Source of the DNA: Streptomyces sp. D2-8
GTDB taxonomy: Bacteria > Actinomycetota > Actinomycetes > Streptomycetales > Streptomycetaceae
Direction: 5' to 3'
Length of the DNA: 64,000 nucleotides
NCBI RefSeq assembly: GCF_023184515.1
Contig: NZ_JAAHBP010000009.1
Span: 370,397-434,396 of the forward strand
Of the stretch, positions 8,128 through 16,134 are shown piece after piece. Each line of letters begins with the position of its first letter. The stretch's first letter is position 1. The translations under genes were made by a program, and so were the position numbers. The notes under the pieces were generated by a model. It was not told where the DNA came from and ran no database searches. It worked only from the letters and a program-made list of their open reading frames with translations.

Positions 8128-9738
8128 ATGAACGCACGGGGCACGGCCCACGTCGACACCTTCACCCGGGACCATCTGCCACCCCCGGACCAATGGCCCG
8201 AGCTCCGCTTCGATCTGCCGGAGCTGCACTACCCCGAACGGCTCAACTGCGCCGCCGAACTGCTGAACGGCCCGCCCGACGACCGCCCGGCGTTCCTCAC
8301 CGCCACCGGCGAGCCGTGGACGTACGGCGAGCTGCGCGCCCGCGTGGACCGCGTCGCCCATCTGCTCACCGGCGAACTCGGCGTCGTCCCCGGCAACCGG
8401 GTGCTGCTGCGCGGCCCCACCACCCCCTGGCTCGCCACCTGCTGGCTGGCGGTGCTGAAGGCGGGGGCCGTGGCGGTCACGGTGCTCGCCCAGCAGCGCC
8501 CGCACGAGCTGAGCACGATGTGCGAGATCGCGCGGGTGCGGCACGCCCTGTGCGACATCCGGGCCGTCGACGACCTCGCCAAGGCCGAGATCCCCGGCCT
8601 GCGGATCACCACCTACGGCGGTGACACCCCGGACGACCTCCTCAACCGCCCGGCGCCGGACACGCCGTACGGGGCCGTCGCCACGGCGGCCGACGACGTG
8701 GCACTGATCGCCTTCACCTCCGGCACCACCGGCCGCCCCAAGGGCTGTATGCACCTCCACCGGGACGTCCTGGCGATCGCCGACACCTTCTCCCGGCACG
8801 TCCTGAAGCCCCGCGCGGACGACGTGTTCACGGGCAGTCCCCCGCTGGGCTTCACCTTCGGTCTCGGCGGGCTGGTGGTCTTCCCGCTGCGGGCCGGCGC
8901 GAGTGCGCTGCTGCTCGAACAGGCGGGGCCCCGGCAGCTGCTGCCCGCCATCGCCCGGCACCGGGTCTCCGTGCTGTTCACCGCGCCGACGGCGTACCGC
9001 GCGATGCTCGACGAGCTCGACGGGCACGACGTCTCCTCCCTGCGCCGCTGCGTCTCGGCCGGCGAGAACCTGCCCGCGGCCACCTGGCAGGCCTGGCACG
9101 AGCGCACGGGCCTGCGCGTCATCAACGGCATCGGCGCCACCGAACTGCTGCACATCTTCATCTCCGCGGCCGACGACCGGATCCGGCCCGGGACCACCGG
9201 CGTTCCCGTGCCGGGCTGGCACGCGCGCGTGCAGGACGCGGACGGCGAGCCCGTACCCGACGGGCAGCCGGGGCTGCTCGCCGTGCGCGGTCCGGTCGGC
9301 TGCCGGTACCTCGCCGACCCGCGGCAGCGCGACTACGTGCGCGACGGCTGGAACGTCACCGGCGACACCTACGTCCGCGATCCCGACGGCTACTTCCGCT
9401 ACGTCGCCCGCGCCGACGACATGATCATCTCGGCCGGGTACAACATCGCAGGCCCCGAGGTGGAGGACGCGCTGCTGCGGCACCCGGACATCGCGGAGGC
9501 GGCGGTCGTGGGACGGCCCGACGAGGCCCGCGGGCAGGTCGTGCTGGCCTTCGCCGTCCTCAAGGAGGGCGCCGAACGGGACGCCGAGGCACTGCGCGCC
9601 TTCGTGAAGAAGGAGCTGGCACCGTACAAGTGCCCGCGCGAGATCGTCTTCCTGGACGCGCTGCCGCGTACGGCCACCGGAAAACTCCAGCGGTTCAGGC
9701 TGCGTGCCCCGGGGGTACCGGAAGGCGACCAGGAGTGA
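8128..9738 (+). CDS. 2-Aminobenzoate/benzoate-type CoA ligase
   Basis: An adenylate-forming enzyme of 536 residues. The ATP-binding P-loop (FTSGTTGRPKGCMH), the INGIGATELLHIF motif, the YVRDGWNVTGDTYVRDPDGYFRYVARADDMI hinge and the C-terminal catalytic Lys (RTATGKLQRFRLR) are all present. Overall layout matches the benzoate/2-aminobenzoate-CoA ligase group rather than fatty-acyl ligases. It should activate an aryl acid as the acyl-AMP and then the CoA thioester in the cytoplasm. Start ATG 8128 has AAGGGGG seven bases upstream. With the divergent dehydrogenase and the 2-aminobenzoyl-CoA monooxygenase/reductase elsewhere in the window, anthranilate is the most likely substrate. Benzoate or salicylate remain possible. 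Confidence 0.78.
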   Translation: MNARGTAHVDTFTRDHLPPPDQWPELRFDLPELHYPERLNCAAELLNGPPDDRPAFLTATGEPWTYGELRARVDRVAHLLTGELGVVPGNRVLLRGPTTPWLATCWLAVLKAGAVAVTVLAQQRPHELSTMCEIARVRHALCDIRAVDDLAKAEIPGLRITTYGGDTPDDLLNRPAPDTPYGAVATAADDVALIAFTSGTTGRPKGCMHLHRDVLAIADTFSRHVLKPRADDVFTGSPPLGFTFGLGGLVVFPLRAGASALLLEQAGPRQLLPAIARHRVSVLFTAPTAYRAMLDELDGHDVSSLRRCVSAGENLPAATWQAWHERTGLRVINGIGATELLHIFISAADDRIRPGTTGVPVPGWHARVQDADGEPVPDGQPGLLAVRGPVGCRYLADPRQRDYVRDGWNVTGDTYVRDPDGYFRYVARADDMIISAGYNIAGPEVEDALLRHPDIAEAAVVGRPDEARGQVVLAFAVLKEGAERDAEALRAFVKKELAPYKCPREIVFLDALPRTATGKLQRFRLRAPGVPEGDQE

Positions 9739-9753
9739 TCCGTACGACCTAAG

Positions 9754-10566
9754 ATGATCAACGTGTCCGACCAGCATGCACCACGGTCTCTCATCGTCAC
9801 GCTCTACGGCGCGTACGGCCGCTTCGTGCCGGGCCCCGTGCCGGTAGCCGAACTGATCCGGCTGCTGGCCGCGGCCGGCGTGGACGCTCCGTCCGTACGC
9901 TCCTCGGTGTCGCGGCTCAAGAGACGCGGACTGCTCGTGCCCGCCCGCACCACCCAGGGTGCGGCCGGCTATGAACTGTCCCCGGACGCCCGCCAGTTGC
10001 TGGACGACGGCGACCGCCGCATCTACGCCTCGGCGCCGCCCGAGGACGAGGGCTGGGTGCTGGCGGTGTTCTCTGTGCCGGAGTCGGAGCGGCAGAAGCG
10101 GCACGTGCTGCGCTCCCGGCTGGCCGGACTCGGTTTCGGCACGGCCGCTCCGGGCGTGTGGATCGCGCCCGCGCGGCTGTACGAGGAAACCCGGCACACG
10201 CTCCAGCGGCTGCGGCTCGACGCGTACGTCGACTTCTTCCGCGGTGACCACCTCGGCTTCGCCCCGACCGCGGAGGCCGTCGCCCGGTGGTGGGACCTGG
10301 CCGCCATCGCCAAGGAGCACGAGGCGTTCCTCGACCGGCACGCGCGCGTGCTGCACGCCTGGGAGAAGCGCGAGGACACGCCGCCCGAGGAGGCCTACCG
10401 GGACTACCTCCTCGCCCTGGACTCCTGGCGCCACCTCCCCTACACCGACCCGGGCCTGCCGTCCGAGCTGCTTCCCGCGGACTGGCCGGGGGTCCGCTCG
10501 TCGGCGGTGTTCCGGGGGCTGCACGAGCGGCTGCGGGACGCGGGGGCGGGGTTCGTGGGGCTCTGA
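9754..10566 (+). CDS. PaaX-family transcriptional regulator
   Basis: A one-component regulator of 270 residues. The N-terminal winged helix (SLIVTLYGAYGRFVPGPVPVAELIRLLAAAGVDAPSVRSSVSRLKRRGLL) is followed by the PaaX central and C-terminal domains (WVLAVFSVPESERQKRHVLRSRLAGLGFGTAAPGVWIAP). PaaX proteins repress aryl-CoA catabolic genes and are released by the CoA thioester. It lies 15 bases after the ligase stop, so it is probably cotranscribed and autoregulated. ATG 9754 has no good ribosome site. A TAAGAT at 9750-9755 could instead be a -10 for a leaderless message starting at the in-frame GTG 9763. The likely inducer is the ligase product. Confidence 0.85.
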   Translation: MINVSDQHAPRSLIVTLYGAYGRFVPGPVPVAELIRLLAAAGVDAPSVRSSVSRLKRRGLLVPARTTQGAAGYELSPDARQLLDDGDRRIYASAPPEDEGWVLAVFSVPESERQKRHVLRSRLAGLGFGTAAPGVWIAPARLYEETRHTLQRLRLDAYVDFFRGDHLGFAPTAEAVARWWDLAAIAKEHEAFLDRHARVLHAWEKREDTPPEEAYRDYLLALDSWRHLPYTDPGLPSELLPADWPGVRSSAVFRGLHERLRDAGAGFVGL

Positions 10567-10621
10567 ACCCCGCAGGCTCCGCCCGGTTTGCCGCGTTTGC
10601 TCCGCTGCGGAACGGTCAACG

Positions 10622-10942
10622 ATGTCCGCGATCGCGCTGAGCCCGGCGTCCGGTGTGCTCTTCTTCTGGTGGGGGCAGCGCTTCCTGCTGGGCGGGCAGG
10701 TCCGCTGGAGCGATCTGCTCCCCGGGGCGCTGGCCACCATGGCGGGCCTGGTCGGCCTGCGCACCTTCTCCTACTTCGTCTTCACACCGCTCATCGTCAC
10801 CAACGCGATCAACTACGGAGCGGTCGGCGTCGTCCTCGTCGTGGAGTCCTGGCTCATCGGCGTGGGCTACGTCGTCTACGGCGGGGCGCTGCTGGGCCGC
10901 TGGGTCCCGGAGCACCACGGACACCGGTATCACGCCGGGTAG
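10622..10942 (+). pseudogene. Remnant of a BrkB/YihY-type membrane protein gene (C-terminal third)
   Basis: About 106 residues matching only the last part of YihY/BrkB ('ribonuclease BN'-like) inner-membrane proteins. Visible segments are VRWSDLLPGALATMAGLVGLRTFSYFVFTPLIVTNAINYGAVGVVLVVESWLIGVGYVVYGGALLG, three hydrophobic helices with the family-typical order. The full-length family is near 270-320 residues, and nothing of the N-terminal two thirds precedes it: upstream in this frame lies the PaaX-type gene. An ATG at 10622 exists without a clear ribosome site. Most likely a 5'-deleted relic, possibly left by the event that brought the catabolic genes. Confidence 0.6.
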
Positions 10943-11000
10943 CCGAACCTCGTACCAACGCACATGCCACCCCCAGGGATCTCAAGCCCGGCTCATGCGA

Positions 11001-11026
11001 ATGCACAGGGGGTCTTACCCTTGCAT
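11001..11026. repeat. Inverted repeat upstream of modA
   Basis: ATGCACAGGG (11001-11010) and CCCTTGCAT (11018-11026) form a 9-bp stem with one bulged C and a 7-base loop, 45 bases before the modA start. A -10-like TATCAT lies at 11036-11041. The repeat therefore sits about where a -35 or operator would be, and could be a molybdate-responsive operator or a weak terminator for the remnant upstream. Confidence 0.4.
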
Positions 11027-11071
11027 CTGCGGCATTATCATCGGCGCATACTCACCTGAGGGAGCAGACCC

Positions 11072-11890
11072 GTGACGACCCGTACCGTGCGCCGGACGCG
11101 CCACCCGCTCCAGGTTGCCGCAGCAGGAGCCGCCGCCCTGCTGGCCCTGAGTGCCTGCTCGTCGTCCGGCTCGGATTCCTCGGCGAAGCCGGACTCCTCC
11201 GGGCCGGGCAAGCCCTCCGGCGAGGTGACCGTGTTCGCCGCGGCCTCGCTGAAGGAGAGCTTCACGACGCTGGGCAAGCGGTTCGAGAAGGAGCACCCCG
11301 GCACGAAGGTCACCTTCAGCTTCGGCGGCAGCGACTCCCTCGCCGCGAGCATCACCGGCGGCGCCCCGGCGGACGTCTTCGCCTCGGCCAGCCCCAGGAC
11401 GATGAAGATCGTCAAGGACGCCGGGGCCGTCTCGGGCACGCCCGCGACCTTCGTCCGCAACGAGCTGGAGATCGCCACCCTCCCGGGCAACCCGCACCGG
11501 GTCTCCTCCCTCGAGGACCTCACCGGACGGGACCTGAAGGTGGTGCTCTGCGACAAGGAGGTGCCGTGCGGCGCCGCCGCGCGGCAGGCCCTCGACGCGG
11601 CCCGGCTCACGCTCACGCCGGTGTCGTACGAGCAGGACGTCAAGGCCGCGCTGACCAAGGTCGAGCTGAAGGAGGCCGACGCCGCCGTCGTCTACAAGAC
11701 GGACGTGCACGCGGCGGGTGACAAGGTGGAGGGCGTGGAGTTCCCCGAGTCCGCCGACGCCGTCAACGACTACCCGATCGCCCTGCTCAAGGACGCGAGG
11801 AACGCCGAGGCAGCCAAGGCGTTCATCGCGCTGGTGCAATCCGCCGAGGGCCAGAAGGTCCTGAGCGGGGCCGGGTTCCTCACGCCGTGA
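11072..11890 (+). CDS. modA: Molybdate-binding lipoprotein ModA
   Basis: Periplasmic-type molybdate/tungstate binding protein of 272 residues. The signal peptide ends in the lipobox LSAC (Cys about residue 29), followed by a Ser/Gly/Pro linker and the ModA signature VTVFAAASLKESFTTLGKRFEKEHPG, then SFGGSDSLAASITGGAPADVFASAS. The AASL and SFGGSDSL loops supply the hydroxyls that bind the oxyanion in this family. GTG start at 11072 has GAGGGAG about nine bases upstream. First gene of a tight modABC operon. The cofactor's consumer in the window is the bis-MGD nitrate reductase at 33220. Confidence 0.93.
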   Translation: MTTRTVRRTRHPLQVAAAGAAALLALSACSSSGSDSSAKPDSSGPGKPSGEVTVFAAASLKESFTTLGKRFEKEHPGTKVTFSFGGSDSLAASITGGAPADVFASASPRTMKIVKDAGAVSGTPATFVRNELEIATLPGNPHRVSSLEDLTGRDLKVVLCDKEVPCGAAARQALDAARLTLTPVSYEQDVKAALTKVELKEADAAVVYKTDVHAAGDKVEGVEFPESADAVNDYPIALLKDARNAEAAKAFIALVQSAEGQKVLSGAGFLTP

Positions 11891-12738
11891 CCTCCCCGAC
11901 CGACACGTCGCGCGCCGCGGCCGGCACCCTCCGGGTCGGTCCGCGGCGCCGGCGCGTCCGCCCGGGCGTCCCGCTGCCCCTGCTGCTCCCCGCGCTGATC
12001 GGTCTGGCCTTCCTGATCGTGCCGCTGGTCGCCCTGCTCGTGCGGACCCCGTGGCACAGCCTGCCCGAGCAGCTGACCAGCGCGGACGTCTGGCTGGCGC
12101 TCAGACTGTCCCTGCTCAGCGCCACGGCGGCCACCGCCGTCAGCCTGGTCATCGGCGTGCCGCTGGCCTGGCTGCTGGCCCGCGTCGACTTCCCCGGCCG
12201 CGGCCTCGTGCGCGCCCTCGTCACCCTCCCCCTGGTCCTGCCGCCGGTCGTCGGCGGTGTGGCGCTGCTGATGGCGCTCGGCCGCAACGGCATCGTCGGG
12301 CAGTGGCTCGACGCGTGGTTCGGGATCACCCTGCCCTTCACCACGGCGGGGGTCGTGATCGCGGAGGCGTTCGTGGCGATGCCGTTCCTCGTCATCAGCG
12401 TCGAGGGCACCCTGCGGGCCGCCGATCCGCGCTACGAGGAGGCGGCCGCGACCCTGGGCGCGTCCCGCTTCACCGCGTTCCGCCGGGTCACGCTGCCGCT
12501 GATCGCGCCGGGCATCGCGGCGGGCGCGGTCCTCGCCTGGGCGCGGGCGCTCGGCGAGTTCGGTGCGACGATCACCTTCGCCGGCAACTTCCCCGGCCGC
12601 ACCCAGACCATGCCCCTGGCCGTCTACCTGGCCCTGCAGAGCGACCCGGAGGCCGCGATCGCCCTCAGCCTGGTGCTGCTGACGGTGTCGATCGCGGTGC
12701 TGGCGGGGTTGCGCGACCGTTGGATGCGTGCCGGATGA
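11887..12738 (+). CDS. modB: Molybdate ABC transporter permease ModB
   Basis: Membrane permease of 283 residues with five or six hydrophobic segments. The EAA loop EEAAATLGASRFTAFRRVTLPLIAPGI and the following LGEFGATITFAGNFPGRTQTMPLAVY are hallmark ModB/CysU sequences. The N-terminus is a 25-residue basic cytoplasmic tail. GTG 11887 overlaps the modA stop as GTGA and the ATG of modC overlaps its own stop, so all three genes are translationally coupled. It forms the homodimeric channel driven by ModC. Confidence 0.93.
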   Translation: MTSPTDTSRAAAGTLRVGPRRRRVRPGVPLPLLLPALIGLAFLIVPLVALLVRTPWHSLPEQLTSADVWLALRLSLLSATAATAVSLVIGVPLAWLLARVDFPGRGLVRALVTLPLVLPPVVGGVALLMALGRNGIVGQWLDAWFGITLPFTTAGVVIAEAFVAMPFLVISVEGTLRAADPRYEEAAATLGASRFTAFRRVTLPLIAPGIAAGAVLAWARALGEFGATITFAGNFPGRTQTMPLAVYLALQSDPEAAIALSLVLLTVSIAVLAGLRDRWMRAG

Positions 12739-13817
12739 CCCAGACCCACGAACAGGACGCGCACGCCGGCACCGCGACGGACGGGCTCGACGCCCGGCTC
12801 GTCGTGGAGCGCGGCGGCTTCCGTCTCGACGTGGCGCTGAGCGTCGCGCCCGGCGAGGTCGTCGCCCTGCTCGGGCCGAACGGCGCCGGCAAGACCACCG
12901 CGCTGCGCGCCCTCGCCGGTCTGACCCCGCTCTCCGGTGGCCATCTGCGGCTGGACGGCAGGGAGCTGGACCGTACGCCGCCGGAGGCCCGCCCCGTCGG
13001 TGTCGTCTTCCAGGACTATCTGCTCTTCCCCCACCTCACGGCCCTCGACAACGTCGCCTTCGGCCCCCGCTGCCAGGGCGCGAGCAAGGCGGAGGCCCGG
13101 GCGCAGGCCGCCGAGTGGCTCGACCGCCTCGGCCTCGCGGCGCACACCGGCGCCAGACCGCGCAGGCTCTCCGGCGGCCAGGCCCAGCGCGTCGCCCTCG
13201 CCCGCGCCCTGGCGACCCGCCCCCGGCTGCTGCTCCTCGACGAGCCGCTGGCGGCCCTGGACGCCCGCACCCGCCTGGAGGTCCGCGCCCGGCTCCGGCG
13301 CCATCTGGCCGACTTCGAGGCGGTCGCGGTGCTCGTCACCCACGATCCGCTCGACGCCATGGTGCTGGCCGACCGTCTGGTGGTCGTGGAGCACGGCCGG
13401 GTCGTCCAGGAGGGCACCCCGGCCGACATCGCCCGCCACCCCCGTACGGACTACATCGCGCAGCTCGTCGGCCTGAACCTCTACCGGGGCGAGGCCGACG
13501 GCCACACCGTCCGTCTCGCCGACGGCCCGCCCCTCACCACCACGGAGGTCCTGTCCGGCCCGGTCTTCGTGGCGTTCCCGCCCAGCGCGGTCACTCTCCA
13601 CCGCGACCGGCCGACCGGCTCCAGCGCCCGCAACCTGTGGTGCTGCGAGGTGGCCGGCCTGGAGGCCCACGGCGATCAGATCCGGGCCGACCTCACCGGT
13701 GAACTCCCCCTCGCCGCCGACCTCACGACGGTCGCCGCGGCCGAGCTCGACCTCCACCCGGGCGCGCGGGTCTGGGCCACGGTGAAGGCGACGCAGACCC
13801 ACGCCTATCCGGTCTGA
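12735..13817 (+). CDS. modC: Molybdate ABC transporter ATPase ModC
   Basis: ATPase of 360 residues. Walker A GPNGAGKTT, Q-loop VVFQDYLLFPHLTALDNVAFGPR, signature LSGGQAQRVALARAL and Walker B LLLLDEPLAALD are intact. The last 130 residues form a divergent TOBE/MOP-like domain (SSARNLWCCEVAGLEAHGDQIRADLTGE, and VWATVKATQTHAYPV at the end), which in ModC can sense molybdate and inhibit transport. ATG 12735 overlaps the modB stop. It ends 21 bases from the converging flavoprotein gene. Confidence 0.92.
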   Translation: MTQTHEQDAHAGTATDGLDARLVVERGGFRLDVALSVAPGEVVALLGPNGAGKTTALRALAGLTPLSGGHLRLDGRELDRTPPEARPVGVVFQDYLLFPHLTALDNVAFGPRCQGASKAEARAQAAEWLDRLGLAAHTGARPRRLSGGQAQRVALARALATRPRLLLLDEPLAALDARTRLEVRARLRRHLADFEAVAVLVTHDPLDAMVLADRLVVVEHGRVVQEGTPADIARHPRTDYIAQLVGLNLYRGEADGHTVRLADGPPLTTTEVLSGPVFVAFPPSAVTLHRDRPTGSSARNLWCCEVAGLEAHGDQIRADLTGELPLAADLTTVAAAELDLHPGARVWATVKATQTHAYPV

Positions 13818-13838
13818 GGCGGTCGGCATCCCCGTGGC

Positions 13839-15059
13839 TCAGGCTGCCGTCCTGACCGGCGAGCCCTCCGGGACGACGACGGTCTCCCGCACGACGCGGC
13901 GCCGCCGGGCCGGCACGAGCAGCGGGTGGGCGACGCCCCAGGCCGCGCCCTTGCAGATGATCTCCTTGTAGAGAGCGGCGAGCCGGCCGGTCAGGGCCGC
14001 CGACACCGCCCGGTCGTCCGCGGTGACGTACTGGATCAGGCCGTCCTTGCGGCCCAGTGAGATGCACTGGTTGAAGTAGCGCACGGGCACGGTCGGAAGC
14101 TTGCCTCCGGTCAGCCGGGCCGCGATGGCGTCGGCGGCCTGCCAGGCGGTGGGGACGCCCGAGGCGCACGACATCCGCAGGGGCTTGTCCCCGGGGCCCA
14201 TCGCCAGGGCCGCGTCGCCGATGGCGTACACGTCCGGGTGCGACACCGAGCGCATGGTCCGGTCGACGACGATCTGGCCGGTGCCGGTGACCTCCAGGCT
14301 GGTCGCCTGGGCGATCGGGTGGACGGCGAAGCCCGCGGTCCACACGGTGACCGCGGCCGGGATGGCCGTACCGTCGGCGGTGGTGAGGTGACCGGCCTCG
14401 ACGGCGGTGACGGCGGTGTGCTCGTGGACGGTGATGCCGAGCCGGCCGAAGACCTCGCGCAGGTGCCGGCCGCCCTTGTCCGAGAGCCAGTCGCCGAGGC
14501 CGCCGCGGGCGGCGAGGGCGACGTCGAGGTCCGGGCGGGCCTCGGCGATCTCGGTCGCCGCCTCCACGCCGGTGAGACCGCCCCCGACCACGACCACGGA
14601 TTCTCCGGCGGCCAGGCCGGCCAGGCGCTCGCGCAGCCGGAGCGCTCCGGGGCGGCTCGCGATCTCGTGGGCGTGCTCGGCGGTACCGGGCACCCCCTGG
14701 TCGTTCCAGCCGCTGCCGAGGGCGTACACGAGGGTGTCGTACTCCAGTACCTCCTTGGTCGGCTCCCCGGTGGCGTCGGTCGCGGGGGCGGCGACGGTGA
14801 CGGTCCGGCGGTCGACGTCGAGGGCGGTGACCTTTCCCTGCTTCAGTGCGACGCCGGTGCCCGCGAACATCTCACCGAAGGGCCGGGGCGCGAGGTCCTG
14901 GCCGACTGCGAGCTGGTGCATCCGGACGCGCTCGACGAAGTCGGGCTCGGCGTTGACGAGGGTGATGGCGACGTCTTCACGGTGCAGTCGCCGGGCGATG
15001 CGCCCGGCGGCGGTGGCTCCGGTGTAGCCGGCTCCGAGGACGACGATGCGGTGCTGCAT
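13839..15059 (-). CDS. NDH-2-like NAD(P)/FAD-dependent oxidoreductase
   Basis: A flavoprotein of 406 residues with two Rossmann motifs: VVLGAGYTGATAAG for FAD at the N-terminus and VVVGGGLTGVEAATEIAE for NAD(P)H near residue 165, plus the late FAD motif VYAIGDAAL. It resembles type II NADH dehydrogenases, which pass electrons from NADH to quinone at the membrane without pumping protons. At 406 residues it is shorter than classical Ndh, and the C-terminal membrane anchor is reduced to a basic stretch (ARRRRVVRE), so a soluble reductase is possible. ATG 15059 follows AGGAG. Its leader contains a perfect 20-bp palindrome at 15141-15160 that suits Rex or Crp. Confidence 0.75.
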   Translation of the reverse strand: MQHRIVVLGAGYTGATAAGRIARRLHREDVAITLVNAEPDFVERVRMHQLAVGQDLAPRPFGEMFAGTGVALKQGKVTALDVDRRTVTVAAPATDATGEPTKEVLEYDTLVYALGSGWNDQGVPGTAEHAHEIASRPGALRLRERLAGLAAGESVVVVGGGLTGVEAATEIAEARPDLDVALAARGGLGDWLSDKGGRHLREVFGRLGITVHEHTAVTAVEAGHLTTADGTAIPAAVTVWTAGFAVHPIAQATSLEVTGTGQIVVDRTMRSVSHPDVYAIGDAALAMGPGDKPLRMSCASGVPTAWQAADAIAARLTGGKLPTVPVRYFNQCISLGRKDGLIQYVTADDRAVSAALTGRLAALYKEIICKGAAWGVAHPLLVPARRRRVVRETVVVPEGSPVRTAA

Positions 15060-15124
15060 GGCGTGGCTCCTGTCATGACGGCTGTCTCCAGCGGATTCAC
15101 CCCTTGAACCGGGGGGCCCGCCGT

Positions 15125-15160
15125 TTCCTGACAGGAATGTGATGTGATGCACATCACATC
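15125..15160. promoter_or_regulatory. Two palindromes in the leader of the NDH-2-like gene
   Basis: TTCCTG-A-CAGGAA (15125-15137) and GATGTGATG-CA-CATCACATC (15141-15160) lie between the sigma-factor stop and the flavoprotein start. The second contains TGTGA-N6-TCACA (15143-15158), the core of both CRP-type sites and the NADH-sensing repressor Rex of Streptomyces. Rex is known to control respiratory NADH dehydrogenase genes, which fits the adjacent gene. No convincing -10/-35 pair is obvious. Confidence 0.5.
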
Positions 15161-15173
15161 GCGCCCGGCCGGG

Positions 15174-16124
15174 TCAGAAGACCGTGAGCAGGGGGTCTCC
15201 GTGGTCGCCGGCGGCCCAGAGCCGGGTCGCGCGTTCGAGCTTGTCGGGGTTGACCTGGTTGCGGAACGCGACGATGCCGTCGGCGGCGACCTCCAGGCAC
15301 ATGACGCCGATGACCCGGCCGTCGAGGACCACCACGACGGCGGGGTCGCCGTTGGCGGTCCAGGCGTAGACCCCCGGCGAGCCGCCGACCAGGGCGCGCT
15401 TGGCCGCACCGGGCTTGAACAGGCCCCGCATGAACTTCGCGACCGCGAGGGCGCCCTCGAAGGCCTTGGCGCGGGCCGGGACCTTCCCGCCGCCGTCGCC
15501 GATCGCGACGGCGTCCTGGGTGAGCAGCCGCACGAGCGGCTCGGTCCGCCCGCTCGCGGCGGCCGCGAGGAACTCGTCGATGACCCGCCGCGCGGCGGCC
15601 TCGTCGATCTCGGTGCGCGCACGGGCCCTGCCCTCGGCGACGTGCTTCTTCGCGCGGTGCAGGATCTGCTGGCTGGCGGCCTCGGTGATGTCGAGGATCT
15701 CCGCGATCTCCCGGTGCGGGTAGTCGAAGGCCTCCCGCAGCACGTACACCGCCCGCTCGTTCGGGGAGAGGCGCTCCAGCAGGACCAGCACCGCGTAGGA
15801 GACCGATTCGCGCTGCTCGGCGGTGTCGGCGGGCCCGAGCATCCGGTCCCCGGCGAGCAGCGGCTCGGGCAGCCACTGGCCGACGTAGGTCTCGCGCCGC
15901 GCACGGGCCGAGGTGAGCTGGTTGAGGCACAGGTTGGTGAGCACCTTCGTCAGCCATGCCTCGGGAACGTCGATGCGGTCGATGTCGGCACCCTGCCAGC
16001 GCAGGAACGTCTCCTGCACGGCGTCCTCGGCCTCGCTCGCCGACCCGAGCAGCCGATAGGCGACGGCCTCCAGACGTGGCCTGAAGGCTTCGAACCGGTC
16101 CACGTCGTCCATGGTCATGGCCAT
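15174..16124 (-). CDS. sigJ: ECF41-type RNA polymerase sigma factor (SigJ-like)
   Basis: An ECF sigma factor of 316 residues. Sigma2 (YRLLGSASEAEDAVQETFLRW) and sigma4 (YVLREAFDYPHREIAEILDITEAASQQILHRAKKHV) are followed by a SnoaL-like C-terminal extension with the ECF41 motifs DGGGK and NPDKL. In this group the extension, not a separate anti-sigma factor, tunes activity. The start is 10 bases after the stop of the monooxygenase/reductase gene, so it is probably the last gene of that operon. The usual ECF41 partner (a carboxymuconolactone decarboxylase or oxidoreductase) may be the downstream flavoprotein, although no TGTCACA-type ECF41 promoter was found before it. Confidence 0.88.
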   Translation of the reverse strand: MAMTMDDVDRFEAFRPRLEAVAYRLLGSASEAEDAVQETFLRWQGADIDRIDVPEAWLTKVLTNLCLNQLTSARARRETYVGQWLPEPLLAGDRMLGPADTAEQRESVSYAVLVLLERLSPNERAVYVLREAFDYPHREIAEILDITEAASQQILHRAKKHVAEGRARARTEIDEAAARRVIDEFLAAAASGRTEPLVRLLTQDAVAIGDGGGKVPARAKAFEGALAVAKFMRGLFKPGAAKRALVGGSPGVYAWTANGDPAVVVVLDGRVIGVMCLEVAADGIVAFRNQVNPDKLERATRLWAAGDHGDPLLTVF

Positions 16125-16134
16125 GCCCCGGATC

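Noticed and set aside
10622..10942. A complete small membrane protein
   Set aside because: The helices match only the end of BrkB-type proteins and there is no ribosome site, so a remnant is more likely.
15060..15173. An ECF41-type promoter (TGTCACA-N16-CGTC) before the flavoprotein gene
   Set aside because: The nearest TGTCAGG lacks a CGTC at the right spacing.
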